Assembly: GCA_027600665.1 (NCBI GenBank)
Contig: JADGJL010000020.1
Coordinates: 18,715 to 82,714, forward strand
Direction of reading: 5' to 3'
Length of the DNA: 64,000 nucleotides
Source: Irineochytrium annulatum
Lineage: Eukaryota > Chytridiomycota > Chytridiomycetes > Chytridiales > Chytridiaceae
Shown here: positions 1-11,999 of the stretch, one piece after another
Layout of the letters: every line of letters begins with the position of its first letter
How positions within the stretch are numbered: the first letter of the stretch is position 1
Made by a program: the position numbers and the translations under genes
Notes under the pieces: model-generated
Told to the model about the DNA's origin: nothing
What the model saw: the letters and a program-made list of their open reading frames with translations, nothing else
The model's database searches: none

Positions 1-932
1 CATTCCCCTCGATATACGCCAGCAACGCACATGACCCCGTCAGCGCCGGCATTAAGCGGGCGCGCACCTGTTGCTCGACGGACGCGTCCGGTGAGAGAGG
101 TTTGAGAGGCGGGATACCGGCGTTTACGACGTCGGCGTCGAGGCGCTTGAAGGCTTCCTTGAGGGTCGTAGCGATAAGACGCTTGTGGTCAGTCGTCATG
201 AGTCCGTCGCGGTCGAATTTAGGTGGGGGAAGCTTAGACATGGCGTGGGCCACGTATGAAGGGAGGTGGGTCGAGATAACGGCGCCGCAGTCTGGGCCTC
301 CATGGCCATCGAAAACGCTTTATGAGCAATTAAGCACCGAGTGGTGTTTCCGTAAATTAAAATATGAACATACCCGAATATGGCGGCCGTCTTGAATCTG
401 TTCTCGCTGTGATAGTCCTCGATTGGGTCATTGCTGTTCACAGCCGCAATGTCGACCCTCTCGATCGGCGCCGTCGGATGCATCGCGACATTGCCTCCGA
501 ATATGGAATTATACACTGACGCGAGGGTCGAAGGCGGCGAGGAAGGCCGTGACAGAGATGCGGGGGGCCGCTCGAATCTAATAACTCCGACCTCAATCTC
601 TATTCATCTTGCTCAATGGCTTCGCTTCGCGATCACGGTATCAACCCCTCGGACTAATCTCACCATCCTTCTGCTTCCTTTCTCTCCTTCCTGTGCTTCC
701 TGCCCCGTATTTGTGTTCTCCCTCAAACTCACCTAATAACTTTCTCCCTGCCACGGAGGTATCTGTTCACCTCCGCGTCTGACAGCTGGGGCGCGTTCGG
801 AATCTTGTTGCCCTCTTCTTGGATGACCTTTGACTTGGAGGAAGGGGAAAGGACGTAGTATGCGGCGGCCGAAGTTGCGGCGATCCCGGATGCGGCTGCG
901 AGGGCGCGTGGTCTGAGCAGGGAGCTCCACAT
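1..932 (-). CDS. Mitochondrial PP2C-family phosphatase (PTC5/6, pyruvate dehydrogenase phosphatase-like), 3' end beyond the window
   Basis: Metal-dependent Ser/Thr phosphatase; family members of this type dephosphorylate pyruvate dehydrogenase E1-alpha in the mitochondrial matrix. Three exons join in phase: 932-733, 577-374 and 317-1, with introns of 155 and 56 bases and good GTGAGT and GTATGT donors. The N-terminus MWSSLLRPRALAAAS is Arg/Ala-rich, like a mitochondrial presequence, followed by a short hydrophobic stretch and the family's LSDAEVNRYLRGRE-type motif. The PP2C core then shows NSNDPIEDYHSE and VFDGHGG, with the metal-binding Asp residues, and later LTGSCALLAYIEGN at the left edge. 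The C-terminal half lies outside the window. I start at the ATG at 932 because the longer frame begins only with GTG. The family is clear; the substrate is inferred. Confidence 0.85.
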
Positions 933-1714
933 GTGCGCCAGAGAATGATTCGGCGTCACAAGGAAGCGATGCGGGACAGCAGGACGACGGGCGGGGGGAG
1001 GAATGCTGAGCGGAGCGCGACGTGAATCGAAATTCCAACAGACGAGTGCTGTCTCAATAGATCTAAAGGTTAGGAGCGCGAGTCAGCCTACGCGACGAGA
1101 ACGAACGAATGTACATCCCATCTGTCCGGAGTATTTATTTACTTTTTCTTTTTTTCCTTTTTTTCTTGGTTGATAAAAGCGAACAAGCCCTGAGGTAGAC
1201 TGTCCGTTCTCTCGCAGAAAAACCTTGACGCAAGGACGTACATCCAAACGTCATTATGCCGGGCTTCGTCCTCGTGACTTGCGGTTGTCGGGGTTGTCTG
1301 CATGCCGGCGGTGCTCGTGGCAGAATTTGGACTGAAACGGTCCGGGTCTCGCCCTCGTGAAAGTCGCGCAGTGACAACACGAGGCGCTGCCAAACTGGCT
1401 GACATCAGCGCTCAACGACCAGGGACGCCGGCCCCAAGCACCCCGTTCGAGTCCATCAACACCGGCAGATTCCGCCCGTGCTGACCAGGCCCCCCCCGCC
1501 TCGTGATATCGGCGGGGACGAGAGAAGCATCGCCGATTAGGAGCGTGAAAGAACGGACCCCTTCACATCCCACGGCCCTTCTCAACACACCCTCGACCTG
1601 AGGCACTACCGTCCCGAGCCAACAGCCGCTCGCCCCGTCTCCAAGGTCTCCGCATCCCGCATCTCCGGCCACCGTCAACATCACCAGCACCGCACACAGC
1701 CAGCATCCACAGCC
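933..1714. other. Divergent intergenic region
   Basis: About 780 bases between the minus-strand phosphatase and the plus-strand hydrolase, presumably holding both promoters. There is a T-rich run near 1140-1166 and pyrimidine-rich stretches up to the hydrolase ATG. I see no convincing gene here; the short open frames on both strands overlap one another and have no family signature. Confidence 0.5.
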
Positions 1715-3920
1715 ATGCCAATTGGTCACACGCCCTTGAAGCTGTCGCTCCTGCGGGGCGCCTTCTTCCTCCTCGACTGCATTCCACCCGCTTCTCTAAT
1801 CTTCACCGCCTACCACATCTACTCTCACCTCCAGCCGTCCTCCCATGCATCCCAGGACTTCCCTTCCACCAAATCGGCAAACCTCTCCTTCCTCTCCTTC
1901 ATCCTGCACCACCTCCTCTCGACCGTCCTCCCGCTGTACATGTTCATCGAGGCATCGTTCTACGTCTTCTTCATGCTCCAGCGGGCGAGACTGCAAAAAA
2001 CTAGACCGGTGCCAATGATCCCCGATCACGACAGGGGCAAGTTCTTCTACAGGGTGCTGGACGAGATGGAGGACGACTGGGAGTTCAGGAAGTTCTTCGC
2101 GGGCTGGTTCTGCTGGAGGAGCAACGACAGCCAGCTGTTTGCGAGCGAGTTTGGGGAGATTTACAAGAATGATATCAAGGACTGGTGAGTTGTTGAGCGG
2201 TTAGAAGTTTATGGAGTGATGGAAAAGTAGGAAATGGGATAGGAGGAGAGTAGTGGATGGACCAATATATTTTTGGAGTGGGATAGCCGTACCCATGTTC
2301 ACTATAGTACTTGTGACAGTCATTCGTGTTATACACCTACACCCGCTACACCCTCTCTTCCTCATAGCTTCTCTATCTCTATACACTAGACGCCACTTCC
2401 CTAATTCCGTTCCCGAACTCAATTATACCTTTTGGAATTTCAGGATATCATGGGCTTTCTTCTCCGCCTCCTCCTATGACTCCCTCGCCCGCGGCGACGC
2501 CCGCGGTCGCGAGCTCGCTCTCGAGATCGACGAGATGGTTTCCGACATCGAGCACACGCGCCGCTTCAAGTTCGAGGCTGGCTTTAACCCGTTGATCCGT
2601 CCTGTCCGCTTGAACTACAACGAGGTCCAGGCGTACCCCAAACCCATCTTGATTTACACGGCCGTTTACCTCGCTGAGAGTCTGGGCGGGCTGGTGTTGA
2701 GGGTTATGGGCTTCGATAGGTTCAACTCCGCGGAGGAAAGGTTCCCGGGACGCAGTGGGCTTGAGACGCCGAGCATTACGTATTGGGCTAGGATCCCGGT
2801 GGAGGATGAGACCGGGCAGACGTATGTGGCGTCGAAGGAGGATGTGCCCGTCGTGTAAGTCTTCGCACATTTTTGGTCTTCACATTTGCTTCGTTGGTTG
2901 CTTATGAAGAATACAGGTTCTTCCACGGTATCGGCGGCGGTCTTTTCAGTTACATTCCTTTTTTGTACCAGCTCGTCTTCACCGACAAGGCGCGCCCATT
3001 TTTCCTCGTTGAGTTGCCTTATGTAGCGTAAGTTTCCTGCCCGGGCGCGCTCTACGGCTATTTTTGAGTTCTTCGGCGTTTGCTTTTCCGTTGCAGTTCG
3101 CCCCTCTCGCGACGCCTATTCTTCCCGTTACGACGCTTAACCTAAATTTCTTTCCAAACCAGCATGCGTCTCGTTGACCACGTTCCCACAATGGAGCAAA
3201 CCGTCTGCGAGGTCGAGGACATGCTCGACGCCCACGGCTTCACGCGTGCCTTTTTCATCGGCCACTCCCTTGGGACGGTTCTTTGCTCCTGGATGGTTAA
3301 GAACTCAAAAGCTGCGGCGGGAGTCGCACTGTTGGACCCGATTGTGTTTAAGACGTATCACCCGTCGCTGGCGTACAACTTTGTGTATCGCCACCCGGGG
3401 AGGAACACAACTGGGAAGGCGAATGAGCTGCTGTTGCATTGGCTTGTCTCAAGAGAGTTGTACATCTCGCAGTTCATTTCGAGGCGTGAGTTTTCAATCT
3501 TGGCCGAAATTGTTTCGCGCGACTTTGCTTGCTAATGAATGTTCTCCACAGACTTCTGCTGGCATCAGAACGTCCTTTGGCCCGAGAGCCTGCCGGAGAA
3601 CCACCACATCTTTGTCTCGCGGAAGGATCAGATCATCGACGGTGACGTCGTCGCAAACTGTGAGCTCTTTATAATCTTCTTTACGCCGATTGCGATCCCT
3701 TGCTAATTTCTTTGCGCTTTCTACAGACCTCCAAGCGAACAACGTGACGCACTCGGTTTACGACATCGACCACGCCGAGTTCATGCTTAATCCGAGCATA
3801 GAGCGCGACATCATCCAGAAGGTCCTCGGTACGGTGGAGGCCATAGAGGCGAAGTTGTCGCCGCAGGTCAAGAAGAAGAATGGGGGTGGAAGCGGTGGTA
3901 GGGCTAAGCTGAGGAGGTGA
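1715..3920 (+). CDS. Alpha/beta hydrolase (lipase/esterase-like) with hydrophobic N-terminal segments
   Basis: Probable serine hydrolase acting on lipid esters at a membrane. Six exons chain in perfect phase: 1715-2184, 2444-2854, 2917-3027, 3163-3485, 3552-3659 and 3727-3920, giving 538 aa. Two hydrophobic stretches in the first 110 residues (LLDCIPPASLIFTAYHIY and VLPLYMFIEASFYVFFML) look like membrane segments. The oxyanion-hole motif FFHGIGGG precedes the nucleophile elbow GHSLGT, with Ser as nucleophile. An acid (SRKDQIIDGD region) and a late His (DIDHAEFML) complete a plausible triad. The C-terminus is a Lys/Gly/Arg-rich tail. The architecture matches an uncharacterised fungal hydrolase family; the substrate is unknown. 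It stands alone, divergent from the upstream phosphatase. Confidence 0.85.
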
Positions 3921-5104
3921 TGATGGAGGAGTGAGCTGGGTTACTGCTCTTTCTTTGTTCACCATTTTAAGCAGGTAGCGGAGCGTTTAGAGTTAGCGTT
4001 TGGTAGCCTAGGCTGGGTTTACTAGGATTAGTTTAAATTAAGCGTCGCTGTATGGATACTCACTTTCATAACAGTAGCAGTTGGTTGGTTCACTTTGTAT
4101 CTCGATTGGGGATGGACGCACTCCCCGGTTCATCGCTCTTGGTCTTGTTGTCGGACATGGTCTTTGCATTCTTTTCGCATAATTTCTAGTAACAATTTTT
4201 TTTTCTATTACGTGTTTCAAATCTTCGCATTTATGGACATTAACAAAACTTGTTATAGCCTGTAGCTGAACATTTTAGCCTCCCCTTTATCTTGGTATTT
4301 CTTTCTACCTGGTCCTGCCTTTCTTTGCCTCCGTAGGCTCCGCTAGCTGATGTTGAATTTGCCTTGATTTTCTTTCAGCATACAGTATTATATCTCAAAC
4401 CGACCACGAACACTTACACGAAATACATGTTGCTCGAACACGACAAATGCCTTTGCTTGAGAAACTACGCATTTTTACCCTACCATCAATTTTCGAGGCC
4501 GACGAAGACAAGTAAAGCGATCCGCCGACAGTAAGGCAAACCAATGAACAGATCCGCAGTATTTTACTCTTTTATTTTCTTTACCAAAAAAGGAACGTCT
4601 ATAACAAATTAAGTACAAAGCCACACCTTATCTAATTTGGCTTCTCCACAATGGTAAAGACACAAAAGGAAGAAAAAATAGGGTGCGTAAGAATTGACGG
4701 CATGTAATCATATTGGAGGCAATCCATTTGATAAAACTGTAAACGAAAGCAGTAACAACGACCATATTTAAAAAGCAAAAAGTCAATACGAAAAAGGCAG
4801 CCTCCCAGCTCACTCGGAGCCTGCGAGAAGGAACCAAAAAGGAGAACGACATCACAGTTACTAACAGATTCACACATTTCCGATAGGCGAAAGGCGAAAT
4901 TTGGATGAGTGGGAATAGGAGACGAAGGGAGGGGAAAATAAAAAACATCGAGAAGCAGCGGGTGCAGTTCAGTGAACAGTGAAATGCACAGAACGTCATT
5001 ACATGGGTGCAAAAATTCTCTCTATGGAAAGGAACGGGCGAAGGGTGCACAAAACGGATTCAAAACGAGGAGATCGCGGTCGAAATAAAACGCCACGCCG
5101 CCAT
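3921..5104. other. AT-richer intergenic region
   Basis: About 1.2 kb between the convergent hydrolase and LEA2-like genes, more AT-rich than its flanks, so probably two 3' UTRs plus spacer. Open frames near 4628-5050 overlap in two registers, start from poor contexts and show no recognisable domain, so I call no gene. Confidence 0.5.
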
Positions 5105-6513
5105 TTAACCCGACGGCGACGCCGCCACGACGACGGGCTTCCCGCTAAAGACGGTCTCCAAGATCTCCTGCGCCGACATGTTAGGGTTGGTCTCCGACGC
5201 GGAGATAAGGGCCGTGAGCTGGTCGTCGGTGGCGGGGCACTTGATCTGGATGTTCCCGCCCATCGTGGGCTTGTACCCAAATTTCTCCAGGAAGTGGATA
5301 GTCGTGATGGATTGATAGCCGATTTGGAGGGGCGCCTTGGCGTAGCGCGCGCCCTGCATAAGCCCGCAGGTGTTCATGAGCTCAAGGAAGACGGGGTCCT
5401 TCAGGAGTCCGAGGCACGCGTCGGGGGAGTAGGAGAGCGTGAAGGCCATTGTAAAAGTGATGTTGGTCTTAGCGGGGAAAACGAGCGGGGCGCCAGTGTA
5501 GGATCCATTGCCAATCCTGGGGGTGGCGTTCGGGACGCAATTGCCGGGGGATTTGAAAGGGCCGACGTAAGGCGTGATCGCGGACGGTGCCGTCCCGATA
5601 GCTTGGATAATCGTGTTGTTCACATTCAACACGGCCTTCAGATTTATAATCAGCTTCATTGTAATCACAATTGTGAGAATGAATAAACGAATTACGTTCA
5701 GGTCAATGCTGGCCACTTTCAAGTCGTAGAGGTTGTCGTTTTTGCAGCTGACATTCATAGTCAGGAAAAGCTGCATCTGCATGTTGTTCAGGTTGCCCGG
5801 GGTAGGGAAAGTGAACTTGTAGGCCGAGTCGTTCACGGCGGACGCGGTGATGCTCATGACGCTGATAGATGGTAGTCTAGATTTCGTAAATTTTTAGACA
5901 CGTCTACTTCACCACACACTTCCTAAAGAACATACCTCGGCCAATAGAAGTAACCAAAAACGCCGAGGACGATAGCGACAAGAACGCTGACGACTGCCGT
6001 GATAATCTTGCATGTGTTCGAAAACTTCTTCTTCTTAATGTGCCTCGAGTCAAGGTCCTGCCAGTTGTGGTCGTCCTCGAAATTAGGACGATCCCCCTGG
6101 GAATTCGAGATCAGGTCCGTTTTCGAGTCGTGGTTTGGCCGTGCGTTAGGATCCTTTACATCCGCCCGTAGGTTCGGGACGGCCGTCTTATGGTCGTAAT
6201 TGGGGAGCGCCGCAGGCTGCTCGTTGTAGTAGCCACCCTGGTTGTTGTAGCCCGCCTGCGAGCCGTAACCTCCCGCCTGCGAATCGTAGCCTCCCTGGTC
6301 ATAACCATAATTGTCGTAGCCTCGGTTGTAGGTGTCTCCGTTGCCGTACGCCTGCTGCTGCTGCTGCTGCTGCTGCTGGTTGCCGTAGCCATCCTGGTAG
6401 TAGTGGCCCTGGCTATCGCTGTATCCGGTGTGGTGGTCATAGGACCGATCGTAGCCCTGCTGCTGCTGATTGTAGGACCGGTCGTAGCCCCGATGATCGT
6501 ATCGGTCACCCAT
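5105..6513 (-). CDS. Type II membrane protein with Tyr/Gly/Gln-rich N-terminus and LEA2-like ectodomain
   Basis: Two exons, 6513-5936 and 5876-5105, join over a GTATGT...CTAG intron and encode about 449 aa. The first 150 residues are low-complexity repeats of GYDRSY, GYDNYG and GGYGSQAG type with runs of Gln. A lysine cluster (KKKK) and one transmembrane helix (ITAVVSVLVAIVLGVFGYFYW) follow, then an outside domain with about 10 Asn-X-Ser/Thr sites and several Cys. That domain resembles the LEA2/NDR1-like beta-sandwich of fungal membrane proteins; this match is by pattern only. A 60-base stretch around 5628-5694 (GTAATT...GAAG) could be an extra in-frame intron, since it codes for an odd hydrophobic insert. 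Its role is unknown; a cell-surface or endomembrane function is inferred. Confidence 0.7.
6341..6376 (-). repeat. CAG/CTG trinucleotide repeat encoding poly-Gln
   Basis: About nine CTG units on the plus strand (CAG on the coding strand) encode a poly-Gln run inside the low-complexity N-terminus of the LEA2-like membrane protein. The run is nearly pure, so it may vary in length between strains. Confidence 0.85.
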
Positions 6514-6867
6514 GATGGATCGACGGATGGACGGATGGCGCAGGTGCGGGATGGAGGACGGTGGAGAGACGACGGCGGTGACGGCGTCGCAAAACTCTAT
6601 GCGGCTGGTCAAGTGTGGTGTGTCACGAACTACTGCAAAATGCGGTTCAAATTCGACTTTGCAGACGCCGACCCGACTGGCGGGTCCGTTACCGCCAACA
6701 TGCACGAACGCTGGGGCGTTCTACGTGGCAACTGAATATTATAATGCGCGGATGCAACAGAGTCTGTGAGTGCGGGCCAACTATTAAGTAAAGCGACGAA
6801 GGTAAATAACCACTTCAATATCTTGTCCTCTCATCTCACGGCTACTTTTTCTCTCAGCCGCACTCCC

Positions 6868-9800
6868 TCATTCGCTCATCAAAGTCGTGGGCACCTCCGC
6901 CCCTCTCTTTGCCCACCCAGAATCATGTTCGGGATCCCGCACACGAACCATCTTTTTTGCAACATATTTAATTGCTAAAAAATCCGGGCCAAACATACCT
7001 CTGACGTCGGCCAGTAATGAAGCGTGTTCTTTATGCTCAGCACACACGGGACGAGGTCGAAGCTGATCGTCTTGACTCTCACGTATTCATTATCCGGCAA
7101 GTTTTTGACGGCTTGAAGGAAGTCATCCAGCGTTGGGGTGGGCACGCCGTTGATGTGGGTCACCCACGTGGTCGGCACGAGCCCATACATGTAGGAGGGG
7201 CTGCCCTTTGTCCTTGCGGACACGTAGACGCGGCTAGGGAGGGTCTTCGATTGTTGAAGGACGGCCCGATGGGGCTCCTGCATCTGCAAATTGCCGAATG
7301 TTTACGTAAGCTGAGCGATATAAACGAAATTACAGGTTTCATACCACCGCGCCAGCCCAAATAACAATTCTGCTGGTCCCTTCGCCATCCATCGCCTCCG
7401 TCGGGACGACCAGATCCATTTCCTGCTTCTGCCTCAACACTTTGATCTTTACACTTTCCCCCCACTCCTCCGAAACGTCCATCTCATGGATCCTCGTGAC
7501 GACCTTGTCCCCGACGGAGAGAATCAAGTCGAGCTCCTTAAGAACGTTCGAGTTCTCCCCGCCGGCCTCAATCCGCCTCACCATGAAGAGTTGCCTCCGG
7601 TGTGGGTTCGCCGCCTCAACCTTTCTCACCCAGGGGTCCGTGAGGCCCATGTGCCTCGCCTGCGATATTTGGACGGGCATCAGCTCGACCGTGAAGCCAC
7701 GGAGATTCGGCGTCTCGCCGCGCCTCAACTTCGCGAGGACATTTCGGAAGACGCGCGATGAGACGCCAAGGTAGTACTCGTTGTCATGGCCGGAGGAGGT
7801 CCGCTCGCCGAGGAATGACAGCCACAAACCCTTGACCTGTCCGCTCGAGTCGGCGAGGACACCGGAGGAGCACTGCTGCGCGAGAGGAGTATCTAGGGTG
7901 ATGGCATCTAAATGAATTTTGTTGAGTTAAAAACAACCAAGCTGCACATTATATAGTCGAGTAGCTCACCGAAATTAATAGCACGGAATCGAGGAGTAGC
8001 AGATTGGGGAATCGTAACGGAGGTGATATCGGTTACTGTGCTCTCAATGCAAACGGGTCGTTGGTTGTGATTTAACGCAACAAGGGTGACACGATGACCT
8101 ATGTAACGGCATCAGAACGATAACTGCTACCGGTGCAGACCTTGCACAAGCTCCGTCTCGCTAATAACCGGGGTCCGCACAGGCGTCTCCCCTACCAAAG
8201 TCGGATCGTATTTGATAAATGCAACGTTATGCGTCGGGTGCAGGAACACGACTTTCCCCGGAATTATGATCGAGTCAGCAAACGTAAGGGAGACGTCACC
8301 CATATTGAACGGGACGATGTTCCTGCCGACCACTACGAGGCCCATCTGGGCGTCCAAAACGAGGCCGGCCCCCTGCTTCCGCGACTTCGGGTACCCGTCC
8401 AGCCGGCAGGGCATGAAGTAGCTAACCTTCACGACCGACTGGAAAAGAACCTTCGCGGGCCCCAAACTCTCATCCAGCTGGGCAAATGTCGCGTTGGAGG
8501 GAAGGATCGGTCTCGGTGGTAACGGAGGACCGAGGTCCGTGAAATCCCAAAGACCGGTCTTGTCTACAACACATGTTACCATAAGAAATATGCGACGAAT
8601 GAAACAACTGGCTGACCATTCCGTACAGCAAGCCTAAACGACGTCCAATGTCTTTCCACGCTAACAATCGCAACGTTTGTGGTGTGGACGTCGGCGATGC
8701 TATAGTACGTGATCGGGATCCGCTCCCTATCGGGCAGCCTCTTGACAGCCTCGATGAAAGCGTCAAGATTGTCGGTCGGATGATTGTCAATACTACTGAT
8801 AATCCAGCCGTGGTCGGAACCGTCAAGCCGAAACATTCCCGACGGCTCGGAAACATACACGCCGGTGACAGGGACGCAGAACTGCCGGGCAAGCTGGTAG
8901 CTAAGGTTGTTCACCTTCGCGCCGCCGACCTGGAGATATCGATCCGGAGTACTTATAATTTTCGTTAAAATTATCTTCTGGAAACCAGTATTTACATGGA
9001 GTGAAGGTCTTGGACCGTCATCTGAAACTCCAAAGGTTCGCCTCCACGCTCGACCTTCAGCGTAACTTGGCGTCCAACGCTGTTCGGTGTCACTTTGCAT
9101 AAATGTAACAGAATGACACCGCACCTGTCATCCCATGTCTCCTCCATCGGCACGAACTTCGTCACCACAACGCCGTTAATCGAGATTAGGACATCACCCT
9201 CCTCTAAGAACTCCGACGCAGGCCCTTGCGGGACTACCGTCTCGCATACAAGCATCCCTATCTCGTCCGGAATCGTCGCCCGGATAATGGCCTCCGTCGA
9301 CTCCTTCAGGCCCAGCCTCCGCACCTCGTCAAACGGCCGGTAAAAGAACTGCGTTTGGATAGTTCCGCGAGGCACTTCGATCCCCATCTGAATGTAGCCC
9401 AAAGCGCGCTTGACGCGGTCGAGAGGGAAGAAGAAGTCCGTGGCCGCCTATTCATAGCCACCGTTAAACCCAATAAGATCGGCGGCCCACCTTGACATGA
9501 CCTCCCGCCTGCAAAGCCACAGCGTTTCCATTAATATCTAACACAGGAGAGCCAGACGACCCCCCGCTCGTGCTCGACGCGGCTTGAATATAGAACGTGT
9601 TGAAGTCGTTGAACGTCAGCTCCCCATAATCCGGCGCGTTCCTATCCAGCCTCGATATCGACCCAGCCAAGATCGACAGCTTCTCCCCTGCGTCGTTCCC
9701 CACCACGCGGATCTCCAGCCCAACTTTTGCCAAATGTGGCGCTAGCGGGATGTCCGACACGGTCATAAAGCGAATCTTCTTCGGGTCAAACTTCAGAATG

Positions 9801-10367
9801 CCAAAGTCGTGGACCGGGTCGCGGTACACGGGAAAGACGTCGACCTCCTCGTGGTCGTGAAAAATGGCCTCGCCGACAAAGGGGCCGGCACAGGCGACGT
9901 GACGGTTGGTCAGAATCAGCCCACGTTCGGCATCAACGACAAATCCAGTGGCCTCCGATGTTTCGGCGCCCTCCGTGTCAAACGAAGACACTTGGGAGAA
10001 GCGAATAGAGACGATGGCCTGCCCCGGTAAACGATCAAAAACTTTGTTGCTGAAGCCCCAGCCGTGGTACCTGAATGGCCTTCGAAATCGTGTGCTGCCA
10101 CGCGGTGAGGTGGGAAGGTGATTCCGCGCTAATGATCCCGTCCATGGCCGAAGAAGATGGGGGGAGAAGGACATCTGAACCACGGCCGAAGTTAGGACAA
10201 TAGTACGGACGATTAAAAGGCATCAAAAAAAGGGGGCGGGGAGGACTACCGTCTGCCTCCTTCCCATTCTCGGAGGAGATGCGCTTACGCTTCTTTAAAT
10301 CGACCGCGGACTCTGACAGAATGCCGTGCGCGCGGAGACCGCCGCTCTGATCATCGTCGACGTCCAT
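6868..10367 (-). CDS. NMA111: Nuclear HtrA-type serine protease with PDZ domains (NMA111)
   Basis: Homologue of yeast NMA111, a nuclear HtrA/Omi-like protease linked to lipid balance and cell death. I rebuilt 11 exons in phase: 10367-10250, 10174-10071, 10018-9491, 9447-9125, 9079-8996, 8951-8617, 8563-8141, 8098-7970, 7907-7345, 7283-6999 and 6951-6868. The product is 991 aa, close to the family length (yeast about 997). The catalytic triad is visible: His in [12 protein letters not shown], Asp in [14 protein letters not shown], Ser in [11 protein letters not shown]. Other signatures are [28 protein letters not shown], and a second degenerate protease half beginning [15 protein letters not shown] modules follow each half. 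A basic KKRKR near the N-terminus could be a nuclear signal. Introns are 42 to 75 bases; the first (75) is in frame and could be retained. Confidence 0.95.
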
Positions 10368-10534
10368 TGTTTATCACGAACGGCTTCCGCGGTTTACAAA
10401 CGGCAAGGACGTACTCGGCGCGAGCACCTGAAGCCGATGTCGATTGGAGAGGTGATTCAAAAACGCCCGAGATCTCTTTCATGAAAAGACGGTGCCCATG
10501 AATTGCTTGAACGGCTCTCTGGCACTGGATCAGG

Positions 10535-11736
10535 ATGCCGTCTCAGTTGATGCCGATCCTGTCCCAATTCCCGAGCTGTCCGTTCCACGTTCCCCGCGAT
10601 GCACCGCACTCGGTGCCAACCCACTTCAAGGCGAGCAAGATTTCTAAGACGCCACCGAGCGAGCCGCAAGAGCCGTACCAGCAGCAGCAGACGTACCTGC
10701 AACCGCAGCAACCGTTTCAACAGCAACAGCCGCAGCAATCGCATCAGCAACAGCAGCAGCAGCCGTATTTGAGTCAGCCACGATCGGCCGAGAGGACGTC
10801 GCCGCCTGATCAGCGGCTCAACGATCTCCCCGTCCTTGGCGAGAACTGGTCCATGATGGAGTCCCTAGCTCGCGGCCAGCAGGGGAGCCAATGGAGTACG
10901 GCTCAGCAGCATGAATCAATGCTGGCCTCGTTGCCCCGGCAACAGTACACGCCGACGTCCGAAATGCCGCCGCCGGTACAGTCGCGGCAGTACACGCCGA
11001 CGAGCGAGGTGCCGCCGCCGGTGCAGGCTCGGGCTCAACCGCAGATTCAGAATGCTAGGGACACGTCATTTACGGACGACATGATTCACAACGGGTTCTC
11101 TTCTCGGTAATTGTAGCAACTTGTTGCCCTCTTCGCCCGAGTAATAGCTGTTTTCCTTACAGGGTGCCTTCCGTTCTCGCCCGGCTCCGCCAATCGCTGA
11201 TGGCTTGCGATGGCCTCTCCATGCACGGCCTCTTCGGCCCCGAAATGGAGGCCGACCAACAAGAGGTCGACCGGCTTATGGAGATCATGGACACCGTCCG
11301 GCCCGTGCAGTCCAGCGACCCCGGTGCGGTGGCGACGTGCATTTTGCAGTTCTTCCGGAGAATCCCACGGAAGCTACTTGGAGACGTGCCGACGGAGGTC
11401 GTGAGAAACCTGTCGGACGAGCGCGCGGCCTGGAACGCGTGCGAGCAGTACGTTTCGGCGGAGAGGTTTGAGCTGCTGACGTGGGTGCTGGACTTAATGG
11501 TGGATGTGGTCTTTGACGAGGGTTCCAATGGCATGAACGCGAGAAGAATATGTAGGAATCTTTGCTTTTCGACGTTCTGTTCCTTTACGCCATTCTTTGG
11601 TTGGTTCGTATTAACTTGCTCTCGAATGTAAGGCACGGCTTGGGCACCTGAACTGCACCCCGATGGCCACCAATCTCCAGCGTTTGTTGGGATGCTGTTT
11701 GCGAAGCGAATGAACGATGTAGACAATGACGACTAA
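10535..11736 (+). CDS. Gln/Pro-rich protein with a RhoGAP-like domain lacking the arginine finger
   Basis: Three exons join in phase: 10535-11106, 11163-11551 and 11633-11736, giving 354 aa. The N-terminal 190 residues are Gln-, Pro- and Ser-rich, with a repeated RQYTPTSEMPPPVQ-type unit. The C-terminal part (VPSVLARLRQSLMACDGL, later VATCILQFFRRIPRKLLG and GMNARRICTAWAPEL) follows the order of a RhoGAP domain: the IP-vl start, the lysine/arginine-rich 'LK-FfReLP' helix and the final 'M-a-n-La-v-aP-l' helix. The catalytic arginine of the GIFR motif is replaced (HGLFGPEM), so GTPase activation is doubtful; it may only bind a small GTPase. The start is uncertain: another short frame opens at 10499. 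The RhoGAP assignment is by pattern. Confidence 0.65.
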
Positions 11737-11999
11737 ATTGAAGATCAGAGGAGATAGAAACATAGATTGCTCTGTTGAAATGATGAAGTTGTTTGAAGGT
11801 ATATAATAATAACGCTGTTGCCATTGGTAGATGGCGGCCTTGGTGCCACGCCATTTCGGCAACAGGTGGCGTTGGTCGCACGAAGTTTCGGTTTCCTTAT
11901 TTCTCTCCTATTCGCATTTGCTGTCTACTTCCTGTCCCCACTACTTCAAGGAGTTCTCCCTGTTCGCATTTCCAGCCTTCCTGCCAAACCCCATCAGCC

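Noticed and set aside
3174..3674. Alternative plus-strand frame of 166 codons within the hydrolase gene
   Set aside because: It is a shadow frame of hydrolase exons 4 and 5; the GHSLGT frame has the family motifs and matching splice phases.
4628..5050. Two overlapping minus-strand frames in the AT-rich spacer
   Set aside because: They are rich in Phe, Ser and Cys without domains and arise from AT-rich sequence between convergent genes.
6190..6735. Plus-strand frame of about 180 codons with a long Leu/Val stretch
   Set aside because: It is the reverse of the CAG/Tyr-rich repeats of the LEA2-like gene; the Leu run is the antisense of poly-Gln.
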